A DNA stretch of 64,000 nucleotides, taken from the NCBI RefSeq assembly GCF_020166105.1, contig NZ_JAIUJY010000003.1, positions 372,001-436,000 of the forward strand. The letters run 5' to 3'. Source of the stretch: Blastococcus sp. LR1. Its GTDB lineage: Bacteria; Actinomycetota; Actinomycetes; Mycobacteriales; Geodermatophilaceae. A program made the translations under genes and the position numbers. This document shows, piece by piece, positions 42,889 to 50,719 of the stretch; positions within the stretch are counted from its first letter, which is position 1, and each line of letters starts with the position of its first letter. A model generated the notes under the pieces. It saw nothing but the letters and a program-made list of their open reading frames with translations. It was not told where the DNA came from and did not search any database.

Positions 42889-44340
42889 GTGACCGCTACG
42901 CAGAACGCCCCCACCACCGCCAGCGACAGCGCCGAGCGGCGCTACGCGACCGTCAACCCGTTCACCGGCGAGACGGAGAAGGAGTACCCCTTCACCGAGA
43001 CGTCGGAGATCGACGGCATCATCGGCCAGGCGCACACCGCGTACCTGGAGTGGCGCGACCGCTCGGTCGAGGAGCGCGCGGCCGTTGTCCAGAAGGCCGC
43101 CGAGCTGCTCGACGAGCGGATCATGGACTTCGCCGCCCTCATCACCAAGGAGATGGGCAAGCGCCGGGACGAGGCCGTCGGCGAGCTCTTCCTCTGCTCG
43201 ATGATCCTGAAGTACTACGCCGGCAACGGCCCGAAGTTCCTCGAGCCGACCTCGATCGAGCCGATGATGGGCGGCGGAGAGGCCGTCATCGAGACGCGCC
43301 CCGTCGGCGTGCTCCTGGCCATCGAGCCGTGGAACTTCCCCTTCTACCAGGTCGTCCGCGTCGCCGGCCCGAACCTGGTGCTGGGCAACACCGTCATCCT
43401 CAAGCACTCGGAGATCACCCCGCAGTGCGCCGTGGCGATCGAGCAGCTGTTCCGTGACGCCGGCGCCCCCGAGGGCGCGCTCATCAACACCTTCCTCAAG
43501 ATCGAGGACGTCGAGCAGGTCATCGCCGACCCCCGCATCCAGGGCGTGACGCTGACCGGCAGCGAGCGGGCCGGCTCGTCGGTCGCCGCCCTGGCCGGCA
43601 AGCACCTCAAGAAGTCCGTGCTGGAGCTCGGCGGCAGCGACCCGTTCATCGTCCTCGACGGTGAGAACCTGGAGGCGACCGTCAAGGCGGCCACCGCCGG
43701 GCGCATGGGTAACACCGGGCAGGCCTGCACCGCCTCCAAGCGGCTGATCGTCACCGAGGACGCCTACGAGCCCTTCGTCGAGGGCCTGAAGCAGGCATTC
43801 GGCATCTTCGCCCCCGGCGACCCGGCCGACCCGGCGACGTCGCTCGCGCCACTGTCGAGCGAGAAGGCGGCCGCGGACCTGCAGGCGCAGATCCAGGACG
43901 CCATCGACAAGGGCGCCACCGTCGTCGCGGGCGGCCAGCGCCCCGATCACGCCGGCGCGTTCGTGTCGGCGACGATCCTCACCGACGTCACTCCCGACAT
44001 GCGGGCCTACCGCGAGGAGCTCTTCGGTCCCGCGGCCGTCGTCTACAAGGTGAAGAACGCCGACGAGGCGGTCGCGCTGGCCAACGACAGCGACTTCGGC
44101 CTGGGTGCAACCGTCATGGGCAGCAACCCCGAGGAGGCGCGGTCGGTGGCCGAGCGGCTGGAGGCAGGCATGGTCTGGATCAACCAGCCCACCGGCTCCT
44201 CCCCGGAGCTGCCCTTCGGTGGCGTCAAGCGGTCCGGCTACGGCCGCGAGCTCTCCGAGCTGGCCATGTTCGAGTTCGCCAACCGGCGGCTGCTCCGCAC
44301 GGTCCCGGTCAAGAAGACCGAGAAGCCGCAGGCCGGCTGA
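42889..44340 (+). CDS. NAD(P)-dependent aldehyde dehydrogenase (succinate-semialdehyde type)
   Basis: A 483-residue ALDH, full length. PWNFP at 147-151 and Lys172 in ILKHSE belong to the cofactor site. The general base is Glu246 in LELGGSDPF and the nucleophile Cys280 in GNTGQACTASKR. The pattern resembles GabD2-type succinate-semialdehyde dehydrogenases, but substrate range in this group is broad. The GTG at 42889 has GACGAGG upstream. Unlike every close neighbour (truncated yedK, truncated aroA, split MFS) it is intact, and it is carried inside what appears to be a translocated piece. Confidence 0.9.
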   Translation: MTATQNAPTTASDSAERRYATVNPFTGETEKEYPFTETSEIDGIIGQAHTAYLEWRDRSVEERAAVVQKAAELLDERIMDFAALITKEMGKRRDEAVGELFLCSMILKYYAGNGPKFLEPTSIEPMMGGGEAVIETRPVGVLLAIEPWNFPFYQVVRVAGPNLVLGNTVILKHSEITPQCAVAIEQLFRDAGAPEGALINTFLKIEDVEQVIADPRIQGVTLTGSERAGSSVAALAGKHLKKSVLELGGSDPFIVLDGENLEATVKAATAGRMGNTGQACTASKRLIVTEDAYEPFVEGLKQAFGIFAPGDPADPATSLAPLSSEKAAADLQAQIQDAIDKGATVVAGGQRPDHAGAFVSATILTDVTPDMRAYREELFGPAAVVYKVKNADEAVALANDSDFGLGATVMGSNPEEARSVAERLEAGMVWINQPTGSSPELPFGGVKRSGYGRELSELAMFEFANRRLLRTVPVKKTEKPQAG

Positions 44341-44382
44341 GCACGTGCGGGGAGGTGCGGCGCGGGCGGGCAGACTGACCTC

Positions 44383-44735
44383 GTGAGAGACGTCTGGCCC
44401 GCGCCGCACCACCCTGCTCCGGTCGACGCCGTCGTGTCCCTGCCCGGGTCGAAGTCGCTGACCGCCCGGGCACTCGTGCTCGCCGCGCTGGCGGACGGCC
44501 CCAGTCGGCTCGTGCACCCCCTCAGGGCGCGCGACACCGACCTCATGGCCGCAGGCCTGGGCGCACTCTGAGTCGGCATCGACGACGTCGACGGCAGCGA
44601 CTGGCTGGTCGCACCCGGAACGCTCAGCGGTCCGGTCACGGTCGACGCCGGGCTGGCCGGCACGGTGCTGCGGTTCCTCCCCCCGGTGGCCGCCCTCGCC
44701 GACGGCCCGGTCACCGTGGACGGCGACCCGCGACC
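44383..44735 (+). pseudogene. aroA: aroA (EPSP synthase) N-terminal fragment
   Basis: GTG 44383 begins [20 protein letters not shown], then the [20 protein letters not shown] motif of EPSP synthase. An in-frame TGA interrupts it at 44569-44571. The frame then resumes with [20 protein letters not shown] and [20 protein letters not shown], both classical AroA segments, before the match stops near 44735. Only the first quarter is present, so the working aroA must be elsewhere in the genome. Confidence 0.8.
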
Positions 44736-44764
44736 TGCACGACCGCCCCAACGCCGGGCTGATC

Positions 44765-45188
44765 GACGGCCAGCGCGCGGGCCCGGCCCTCCACGACCAG
44801 CCGGCGGATGATCGCCATGCCGGAGGGGGTAGATCGCGGAGCTGCCCAGCGCCTGGACCGCCCGGATGGCCAGGAGCGTGGCGAAGTTCGGGGGAGAGCG
44901 GCGCCGCGGGCTGGCCAGGCCGACCAGCGCGAGCCCCGCGAGGAACAGTCGGCGTGGCCCGAACACGTCTCCGAGCCGGCCGGAGACCGGCTGGGCCACC
45001 GCGCTGGTCAGGTGGAACAGCGAGATCATCCAGGAGACGCAGGCGAACAACAGCTCGAAGTCCTCCGCCAGCTGGATCAGGGCGACGGCGATCAGCGAGG
45101 AATTGAGCGGGTTCAGCACCGTGCCGGAGGCGGTGGCGACGAGCAGGGGCCCGCGTCGCGGCCCCGCTCGCCCCCGGGACCCGGCACC
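44765..45188 (-). pseudogene. MFS transporter pseudogene, N-terminal fragment
   Basis: The minus strand reads LLVATASGTVLNPLNSSLIA, FACVSWMISLFHLTSAVAQP, SGRLGDVFGPRRLFLAGLAL and IRAVQALGSSAIYP, which are helices 1-4 of a DHA-type MFS pump. An extra C in CCCCCTCC shifts the frame; it continues [20 protein letters not shown] and stops matching at about 44765. No clear start codon is left. Its missing C-terminus is at 42213-42533, with the middle lost. Confidence 0.75.
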
Positions 45189-45329
45189 GGAGCCCCCCCA
45201 CCGGTGCGACGGTAGAGCCGCCGCCGCCTCCCGCGCCCGCCGGCAATGGGAAATCGGTCGAGGGAGCGCAGTCCCCTGGACCGACGCGGGTGCCGTCCCC
45301 CGTCGCACCGGAGGACGGCACCCGGCAGC

Positions 45330-45641
45330 TCAGGGAGTGAAGTCCTCTATGTCGTAGTGGCTCATGCTCGCGCCGCCGGTGGCGAAGTTCGGCACGTCGC
45401 CGGCGGCGGCCGTGCCCTCGGGGGACCCCATGCCGGAAGCGAACGCCTCGGCGGAGGCGAAGTCGAGCACGGCAACCAGGTACGGCGCGGTGTCGCCGTC
45501 CAGAGCGTTGGCGTGGCCGATGTCGAAGCGCACCACGCCGGGGATCTTCCGTGCGAGCGGGACGTGGACGTCGCGGTAGTGCTGGTCGAACGCAGAAGGG
45601 TCCGTCGGACGGCCGTACTGGACGAGCAATCTGTGCGTCAT
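45330..45641 (-). CDS. EthD-domain protein
   Basis: A 103-residue dimeric alpha/beta-barrel (ferredoxin-like) protein. LLVQYGRPTDPSAFDQHYRD followed by HVPLARKIPGVVRFD is the EthD/DABB signature, and the end is MSHYDIEDFTP. Such small proteins act as ring-modifying or accessory enzymes in ether, steroid and aromatic degradation. ATG 45641 has a GGGAGAA site. It is divergent from the acyl-CoA dehydrogenase operon at 46003. The 15-nt sequence at its 3' end (45350-45364) recurs at 45890-45904. Confidence 0.82.
   Translation of the reverse strand: MTHRLLVQYGRPTDPSAFDQHYRDVHVPLARKIPGVVRFDIGHANALDGDTAPYLVAVLDFASAEAFASGMGSPEGTAAAGDVPNFATGGASMSHYDIEDFTP
45350..45364. repeat. 15-nt direct repeat, copy 1
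   Basis: TGTCGTAGTGGCTCA encodes the SHYD(I/T) end of the EthD protein on the minus strand. It recurs exactly at 45890-45904 in non-coding DNA, where the minus strand reads NDVSHYDTSS, possibly the tail of a lost EthD duplicate. Confidence 0.6.
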
Positions 45642-45839
45642 GCGTTCTCCCTACCGCACTGGTGGGCGATCTGGCGGTACTCCCGCTCCCGCAGGACGTG
45701 GTGGATCGCGCGTAGTGGAGCCGACATCCGCCACCGCTGCAGCCAGCGCAACCGGAGCCTCTCGGCGCTGCGAGTCCGCTGTCGGAATGGCCGGCGCGAA
45801 CGATGCGGGTGTTGTGCGCCACATCCACGGACGACTAAC

Positions 45840-45855
45840 CTGACGGTGACGTCAA
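45840..45855. promoter_or_regulatory. TetR-type operator, CTGACG-GTGA-CGTCAA
   Basis: Arms TGACG and CGTCA with a 4-nt spacer repeat the pattern of TTGACG-ACAC-CGTCAA at 48983-48998, which lies beside the TetR gene 48278-48946. This suggests one regulator for both sites. It is 148 bp upstream of the acyl-CoA dehydrogenase start. Confidence 0.55.
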
Positions 45856-45889
45856 GTCCTCCGTGGCCGTCCCTACGACCTGCTTGAGG

Positions 45890-45904
45890 TGTCGTAGTGG
45901 CTCA
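45890..45904. repeat. 15-nt direct repeat, copy 2
   Basis: Identical to 45350-45364. The preceding GTCAAGTCCT also resembles GTGAAGTCCT before copy 1, hinting at a small duplication of the EthD 3' end. Confidence 0.55.
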
Positions 45905-46002
45905 CGTCGTTCGAGGCGCGGAGGGTGCATCGCGGCCCTGCTCGACATGCACGCGGCCGCCTGTGTACCAGCTGCGGGAGGACCGACCGGAGGAGAGCAG
46001 TC

Positions 46003-47172
46003 ATGAGCCCTACCGACGTCACCGCGCACGCCCCCGACCCATGGAGCACGCCCGAGCGGGTGGCCCTCCGCCGGCTCGCCCGCGACTTCGTGGCCCGGGA
46101 GATCGCTCCGAACATGGCCGAGTGGGAACGGGATGGCGAGCTGCCGCGCGATCTGCACCGTAAGGCGGCCGGCGCGGGCCTGCTCGGCGTCGGGTTCGCC
46201 GAAGAGGTGGGCGGCAGCGGCGGCAACGCGATCGACTCGGCGGTCATGACCGAGGAGATCCTGCACGGGGGTGGGTCCACAGGTGTCTGTGCCTCGCTGT
46301 TCACCCACGGCATCGCCGTGCCGCACATCGCCGCCCACGGCAGCGCCGAGCTGGTCGACCGCTACGTCCGACCCACGCTGGCCGGGGAGCTGATCGGTTC
46401 GCTCGCGGTGACCGAGCCCGGCGGGGGCTCGGATGTCGCAAATCTGCGCACCCGGGCCGTGCGCGAAGGCGACGAGTACGTGGTCAACGGAGCCAAGACC
46501 TTCATCACCAGCGGGGTCCGCGCCGACTTCGTGACCACCGCTGTGCGCACCGGCGGACCGGGTCACGGCGGTGTCTCGCTGCTCGTCATCGACACGAACA
46601 CGCCCGGGTTCAGCGTCTCCCGGCGGCTGGACAAGATGGGCTGGCGGTGCAGCGACACAGCCGAGCTGGCCTTCACCGACGTCCGCGTGCCGGCCGCGCA
46701 GCTGGTGGGCACAGAGAACTCCGGCTTCGTGCAGATCATGCAGCAGTTCCAGAGCGAGCGGATCGGCCTGGCAGTCCAGGCCTACGCCACCGCGGCCCGC
46801 GCCCTGGACCTGGCCCTCGGGTGGGCGCGGGACCGGGAGACCTTCGGGCGGCCGCTCTCCTCTCGACAGGTGATCCGGCACAAGCTCGCCGAGATGGCGC
46901 GTCAGGTCGACGTCGCCCGCACCTACACGCGAGCTGTGGCGCAGCGCTACCTGGCCGGGGAGGACGTCGTCACCGAGGTGTCGATGGCGAAGAACACCGC
47001 CGTCTACGCCTGTGACTTCGTGGTTGACGAGGCGGTGCAGATCTTCGGCGGCATGGGATACATGCGGGAGTCGGAGGTCGAACGGCACTACCGGGACGCC
47101 CGGATACTCGGCATCGGCGGCGGGGCGAACGAGATCATGAACGAGGTCATCAGCAAGCGGATGGGTCTGTGA
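46003..47172 (+). CDS. Acyl-CoA dehydrogenase (long-chain/isovaleryl-like)
   Basis: A 389-residue FAD enzyme. SLAVTEPGGGSDVANLRTRA and NGAKTFITSGVRADFV are the standard flavin-binding segments, and QIFGGMGYMRESEVERHYRD ends the domain. The C-terminal YEGT position reads IGGGANEIM, so the catalytic glutamate is not there; the SERIGLAVQAYATA helix provides a glutamate at the place used by long-chain and isovaleryl-CoA dehydrogenases. GGAGGAG precedes ATG 46003. Its stop overlaps the MBL-hydrolase start by 4 bp. A TetR-type operator lies upstream, so it is probably fatty-acyl-responsive. Electrons should pass to EtfD (56922). Confidence 0.9.
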   Translation: MSPTDVTAHAPDPWSTPERVALRRLARDFVAREIAPNMAEWERDGELPRDLHRKAAGAGLLGVGFAEEVGGSGGNAIDSAVMTEEILHGGGSTGVCASLFTHGIAVPHIAAHGSAELVDRYVRPTLAGELIGSLAVTEPGGGSDVANLRTRAVREGDEYVVNGAKTFITSGVRADFVTTAVRTGGPGHGGVSLLVIDTNTPGFSVSRRLDKMGWRCSDTAELAFTDVRVPAAQLVGTENSGFVQIMQQFQSERIGLAVQAYATAARALDLALGWARDRETFGRPLSSRQVIRHKLAEMARQVDVARTYTRAVAQRYLAGEDVVTEVSMAKNTAVYACDFVVDEAVQIFGGMGYMRESEVERHYRDARILGIGGGANEIMNEVISKRMGL

Positions 47173-48233
47173 CCGCGGGGTCCGCCGGCCCGTTGTGGGT
47201 CACCGGCGTCAAGCAGCAACGGGCGTGGGTCGAAAACGTACTGCCGCCGGTGGAGCGGGTCCAGCAGGGGCTGTGGTCGATCCCGGTGCCCATTCCCGAC
47301 AGCCCCCTGCGCTACGTCCTCGTCTACGCCCTCGAGCTCGATGACGGGGTGGCACTGATCGACGCCGGGTGGGACACCGACGACGCCTGGCAAGCCCTCA
47401 CCCAGGGCCTGGCGACGGCGGGGTACGTGGTCGCCGACGTCCGCGGCGTCATGGTGACGCACATCCATCCCGATCACTACGGCCTGGCGGGCCGGGTCCG
47501 TGAGGCGTCAGGGGCCTGGGTGGGGCTGCATCCCGACGACGCTGCGCTGCTGCCGGCCCGGTACGGGGCCGGCATCACCGACCTGCTGGAGGGCATGGTC
47601 GCACTGCTGCGGAACTGCGGAGTGCCCGAGGACGAGCTCCGGGTCCTGTCCGGGGCCTCGCTGCAGATCGCCGACTACGTCCGCCAGGCCGAACCGGACC
47701 GCCTCATCCGCGACGGTGACCGGCTGCCCTTGCCTGGATGGGATCTGCGTGCCGTGCACACTCCCGGCCATTCGCCCGGGCACCTGTGCTTCCACGAGCA
47801 CCGTCGTCGCCTCCTCTTCTCCGGCGACCACGTCCTGCCCCGCATCACACCCAACATCGGGGTGCACGCGCAGTCGGGCGGCAACCCGCTGGCCGACTTC
47901 ATCGATTCCGTGGCGCGTGTCGGGGCGCTGGACTCCCACCTGGACGAGGTGCTGCCCGGGCACGAGTACCGCTTCGCCGGTCTGGCGGCGCGCGTGTCGG
48001 CGCTGGTGGGCCACCACGACGCCCGACTGCAGGAGATCCACGCTGCTGTGACGACGGCGCCCACGACCTGGGAGCTGACCGCCGCGCTGAGCTGGTCGCG
48101 GCCATGGCAGCAGATCTCGGGTTTCATGCGCAGAGCGGCTGTTGCCGAGACCCTGGCGCACCTGGTTCTCCTGGAGAGCAGGGGTCGGGTGCGGCGCAGC
48201 CGCGAGACGCCGTGGCATTGGGTGCAGCACTGA
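47169..48233 (+). CDS. MBL-fold metallo-hydrolase
   Basis: A 354-residue metallo-beta-lactamase-fold protein. MVTHIHPDHYG gives the HxHxDH metal motif (His98, His100, Asp102, His103). HTPGHSPGHLCF adds the next ligand histidine and LLFSGDHVLP the bridging aspartate. The GTG at 47169 overlaps the acyl-CoA dehydrogenase stop (GTGA). The C-terminal 70 residues are helical. Relatives next to acyl-CoA dehydrogenases are often thioesterase- or lactonase-like; the true substrate is unknown. It is convergent with TetR, 44 bp away. Confidence 0.88.
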   Translation: MTAGSAGPLWVTGVKQQRAWVENVLPPVERVQQGLWSIPVPIPDSPLRYVLVYALELDDGVALIDAGWDTDDAWQALTQGLATAGYVVADVRGVMVTHIHPDHYGLAGRVREASGAWVGLHPDDAALLPARYGAGITDLLEGMVALLRNCGVPEDELRVLSGASLQIADYVRQAEPDRLIRDGDRLPLPGWDLRAVHTPGHSPGHLCFHEHRRRLLFSGDHVLPRITPNIGVHAQSGGNPLADFIDSVARVGALDSHLDEVLPGHEYRFAGLAARVSALVGHHDARLQEIHAAVTTAPTTWELTAALSWSRPWQQISGFMRRAAVAETLAHLVLLESRGRVRRSRETPWHWVQH

Positions 48234-48277
48234 CCGGCCGGGCCGCCCCGCGCGGTCCCTCGGCGGTCCCAGCAGGG

Positions 48278-48946
48278 TCAGCCCGCGCCGGGGCTCTCGG
48301 CGGTGCCTTCACCGGCGGGTCGGGCCGGCGGCGCCAGACCTATCGCCCCCGCCCACAACCGGGTGAGGACGTCGACGGCGGCGGCTTCGTCGAGTTCTTC
48401 CACCGGGTCCTGCCACACGTGGGCGAAGGACTCCACCATCGCGCCCAGCGCGCTGGCCGTCGCCCGCGGTGGCAGCAGCGGGTCGGCCAGGCCCAGCTCC
48501 TGCAGCCGGATCAGGCCCTCCATCCCACGCTGGACGAACGACTCACGCATCTCCGAGCGGAGCTGTCGGAAGTCCTCCTGGGTGTCCGCCAGCGAGTCCA
48601 GCACTCGGAGGATGCGGGAGTGCCGGGTGACAGCACGCAGGAAGGACCGGTTGGCGGCCTCGATGCGCGCGTACGCAGCTTTGGCCGGCAGGCGGGTACC
48701 GATCGAGGTCGCCGAGAAGACCTCTGCGGCGACCTCGCTGACGATCTCGCGGAGCAACGTCTCCTTGGAGTCGAACCACGTGTAGAACGTGCCGTGGGAG
48801 ACCCCCGCGCGTAAGGCGATGTCATCGATCCCCACGGCGGAGAACCCGCACTCCTCGAACAGCTGCCGTCCGGCCGTCAGCAGTGCGGATCGGGTGCGGC
48901 GGCCACGCGCCGTGGCCGGAGGTGACGCAGGTCCTGCCGAGGTCAT
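48278..48946 (-). CDS. TetR family regulator of acyl-CoA genes
   Basis: A 222-residue protein. VGIDDIALRAGVSHGTFYTW then FDSKETLLREIV is the DNA-binding domain (about residues 38-70). The C-terminal domain is helical and unassigned. ATG 48946 is behind GGAAGGGACGGAGC. A TTGACG-ACAC-CGTCAA repeat is 37 bp upstream, between it and the divergent acyl-CoA ligase. A matching repeat lies before the acyl-CoA dehydrogenase operon at 46003. It is therefore a good candidate for a repressor, relieved by acyl-CoA, of both transcription units and of itself. Confidence 0.88.
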   Translation of the reverse strand: MTSAGPASPPATARGRRTRSALLTAGRQLFEECGFSAVGIDDIALRAGVSHGTFYTWFDSKETLLREIVSEVAAEVFSATSIGTRLPAKAAYARIEAANRSFLRAVTRHSRILRVLDSLADTQEDFRQLRSEMRESFVQRGMEGLIRLQELGLADPLLPPRATASALGAMVESFAHVWQDPVEELDEAAAVDVLTRLWAGAIGLAPPARPAGEGTAESPGAG

Positions 48947-48982
48947 GCTCCGTCCCTTCCGCCGATGGCCGCGGGCTCCATC

Positions 48983-48998
48983 TTGACGACACCGTCAA
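48983..48998. promoter_or_regulatory. TetR-type operator, TTGACG-ACAC-CGTCAA
   Basis: Perfect 6-bp arms with a 4-nt spacer in the divergent region of the TetR gene and the acyl-CoA ligase. It has the same pattern as 45840-45855. Confidence 0.65.
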
Positions 48999-49014
48999 GT
49001 TTGGACCAAGCTGC

Positions 49015-49030
49015 CGTGACCTGGGTCACG
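49015..49030. promoter_or_regulatory. Crp/GlxR-like operator upstream of the acyl-CoA ligase
   Basis: CGTGACCTGGGTCACG is a perfect 7-2-7 inverted repeat containing GTGA-N6-TCAC, 30 bp before the start at 49060. It resembles sites at 17474 and 38697. Confidence 0.55.
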
Positions 49031-49059
49031 GACTGTTGTCCCGACGAAGAGGGTGGCGC

Positions 49060-50607
49060 ATGGACGAGGGAATCGGTGGCTGGGTCGCCACGAGGGCGTT
49101 CCTGTCCGGGGACCGGCTCGCACTGGTGGACGGAAACCGGCGCCTCACCTATGCCGAGCTGGACAGGAACATCGATCAGCTGGCCCGAGCGCTGCGTGCG
49201 CTCGGGGTCCGCCAAGGGGACCGGGTCGCCGGGCTCCTGCTCAACAGCACAGCGTTCCTCGAGACCATGCTGGCCACCGCGAAGCTGGGGGCTGTGTTCG
49301 TGCCCATGAACGTGCGGCTCGGGCCGGCGGAGGTCGCCTACCTCCTGGTCGACTCTGGGTCGGACACCTTCGTGTACTCGGCGCCCCTCGCGCCAGTGGC
49401 GCGCGCAGCAGTCACCGCGGACGGGGTGCGGGTCCGGTCCCGCCTGGTCGTCGGCGGAGAGCCCGAGGACGGGGAGCTCGACTACGAGCAGGTGCTGAGC
49501 AGCGGCGATCCCCGGCCCGTGGATACCGACGTCGACCGTCGGGACCTGTCCTGTCTGATGTACACGTCCGGGACCACGGGACGTCCCAAGGGGGCGATGC
49601 TGACCCACGACAACCACCTGTGGAACGTCGTGAACAGTCTCTCCTTCGGCCGAGGGCTTCGCGAGAGCGACGTCACGGTGACAGTGGCGCCGATGTTCCA
49701 CATCGGTGGCCTGGGTGTCCACACGCTGCCGCTGCTCTACGTCGGCGGGACCAACGTCCTGCTGCCGTCGTTCGATCCGCTCCGGACCGTGGAGGCCATG
49801 TCCCGGGAGCGGACCACCGTGCAGTTCATGGTCCCGGCGATGTGGGCGGCGCTCATGTCGGTGCCCGGTTTGGACGACTTCGACCTGTCGTCGCTGGAGC
49901 TGGCAGTGTCCGGGGGAGCGCCGTGCCCGCTGCCGGTCATCGACTTCTTCCAGGGGAAGGGACTGCCCTTCCAGGAGGGCTTCGGGATGACCGAGACAGC
50001 GCCCGGTGTGTCAGTGCTGGACGCCGACCACGTCAAGGAGAAGGCGGGTTCCATCGGCCGGCCGATGTTCCACGTCCGGGCGCGCATCGTCGATGACGCC
50101 GACAGGGACGTCCGCACCGGGGAGGTCGGAGAGCTCGTGCTGCGCGGACCCAACGTGTTCGCCGGCTACTGGGGTCTACCGGAGGCCACGGCCGAGGCAT
50201 TCCGCGGTGGGTGGTTCCACACCGGCGACCTCGGGCGCATGGACCCCGAGGGCTTCATGACGCTCGTCGACCGCAAGAAGGACATGATCATCACCGGTGG
50301 CGAGAACGTGTACCCCATCGAGGCCGAGCAGGTGCTCTACCGGCATGATTCCGTCCGCGAGGTGGCTGTCGTCGGCGTCCCCCACGACCGCTGGGGGGAG
50401 ACACCGGTGGCCGTCGTCGCGCTCCAGGACGGCGCCGCGACGACGGCCGAGGAACTGATCGCGTACGCCCGCGAACGGCTCGCACACTTCAAGTGCCCCA
50501 CGCGGGTCGAGTTCGTCGCCGAGCTCCCGCGCAACGCCACCGGCAAGGTGCTGAAGACGGTGTTGCGGCAGCAGCACGGCGGAGGAGAAGCGGCGGTACA
50601 CCGCTGA
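49060..50607 (+). CDS. Acyl-CoA ligase (AMP-binding, FadD13-like)
   Basis: A 515-residue adenylate-forming enzyme. The P-loop YTSGTTGRPKG is at 168-178, followed by QEGFGMTETAPGVSVLD (A4/A5), GWFHTGDLGRMDPEGF (A7), VDRKKDMIITGGENVYPIE (A8 hinge) and the catalytic lysine in PRNATGKVLK near the end. Length and the lack of an N-terminal extension resemble FadD13, which in M. tuberculosis belongs to the VirS/mymA regulon. GAAGAGGG precedes ATG 49060. The region upstream carries both a TetR operator and a Crp-like repeat. It would activate fatty or aryl acids for the nearby dehydrogenases. Confidence 0.92.
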   Translation: MDEGIGGWVATRAFLSGDRLALVDGNRRLTYAELDRNIDQLARALRALGVRQGDRVAGLLLNSTAFLETMLATAKLGAVFVPMNVRLGPAEVAYLLVDSGSDTFVYSAPLAPVARAAVTADGVRVRSRLVVGGEPEDGELDYEQVLSSGDPRPVDTDVDRRDLSCLMYTSGTTGRPKGAMLTHDNHLWNVVNSLSFGRGLRESDVTVTVAPMFHIGGLGVHTLPLLYVGGTNVLLPSFDPLRTVEAMSRERTTVQFMVPAMWAALMSVPGLDDFDLSSLELAVSGGAPCPLPVIDFFQGKGLPFQEGFGMTETAPGVSVLDADHVKEKAGSIGRPMFHVRARIVDDADRDVRTGEVGELVLRGPNVFAGYWGLPEATAEAFRGGWFHTGDLGRMDPEGFMTLVDRKKDMIITGGENVYPIEAEQVLYRHDSVREVAVVGVPHDRWGETPVAVVALQDGAATTAEELIAYARERLAHFKCPTRVEFVAELPRNATGKVLKTVLRQQHGGGEAAVHR

Positions 50608-50719
50608 GCACGCCGGTCGGCGACGCCGAAGTTGCCCCCATCCGGCTCGCCGGGACGCACGGGCCGGAGTGTGCACGCGTGAAATCTCAATCAGACGGGT
50701 CCGACAGGAGGCAGTGGTG

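Larger units (their letters stand above)
45642..46002. other. Intergenic region between EthD and the acyl-CoA dehydrogenase operon
   Basis: Holds a TetR-type inverted repeat at 45840-45855, the second copy of the 15-nt repeat (45890-45904) and the GGAGGAG ribosome-binding site of the 46003 gene. The start upstream at 45925 is in the same frame but looks non-coding. No further gene is supported. Confidence 0.5.

Noticed and set aside
42889-44340. Composite transposon carrying the ALDH
   Set aside because: No transposase, terminal inverted repeats or target-site duplications are visible at either junction.
41323-45828. 1501-codon open frame on the minus strand
   Set aside because: It joins the real SDR, parts of broken genes and the antisense of the ALDH gene. 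High GC lowers stop frequency; only the SDR and fragment parts have family similarity.
48278-48946. KstR/KstR2 cholesterol regulator
   Set aside because: The operator TTGACG-N4-CGTCAA and the HTH do not clearly match known KstR motifs, and no steroid genes such as hsaC or kshA are nearby.
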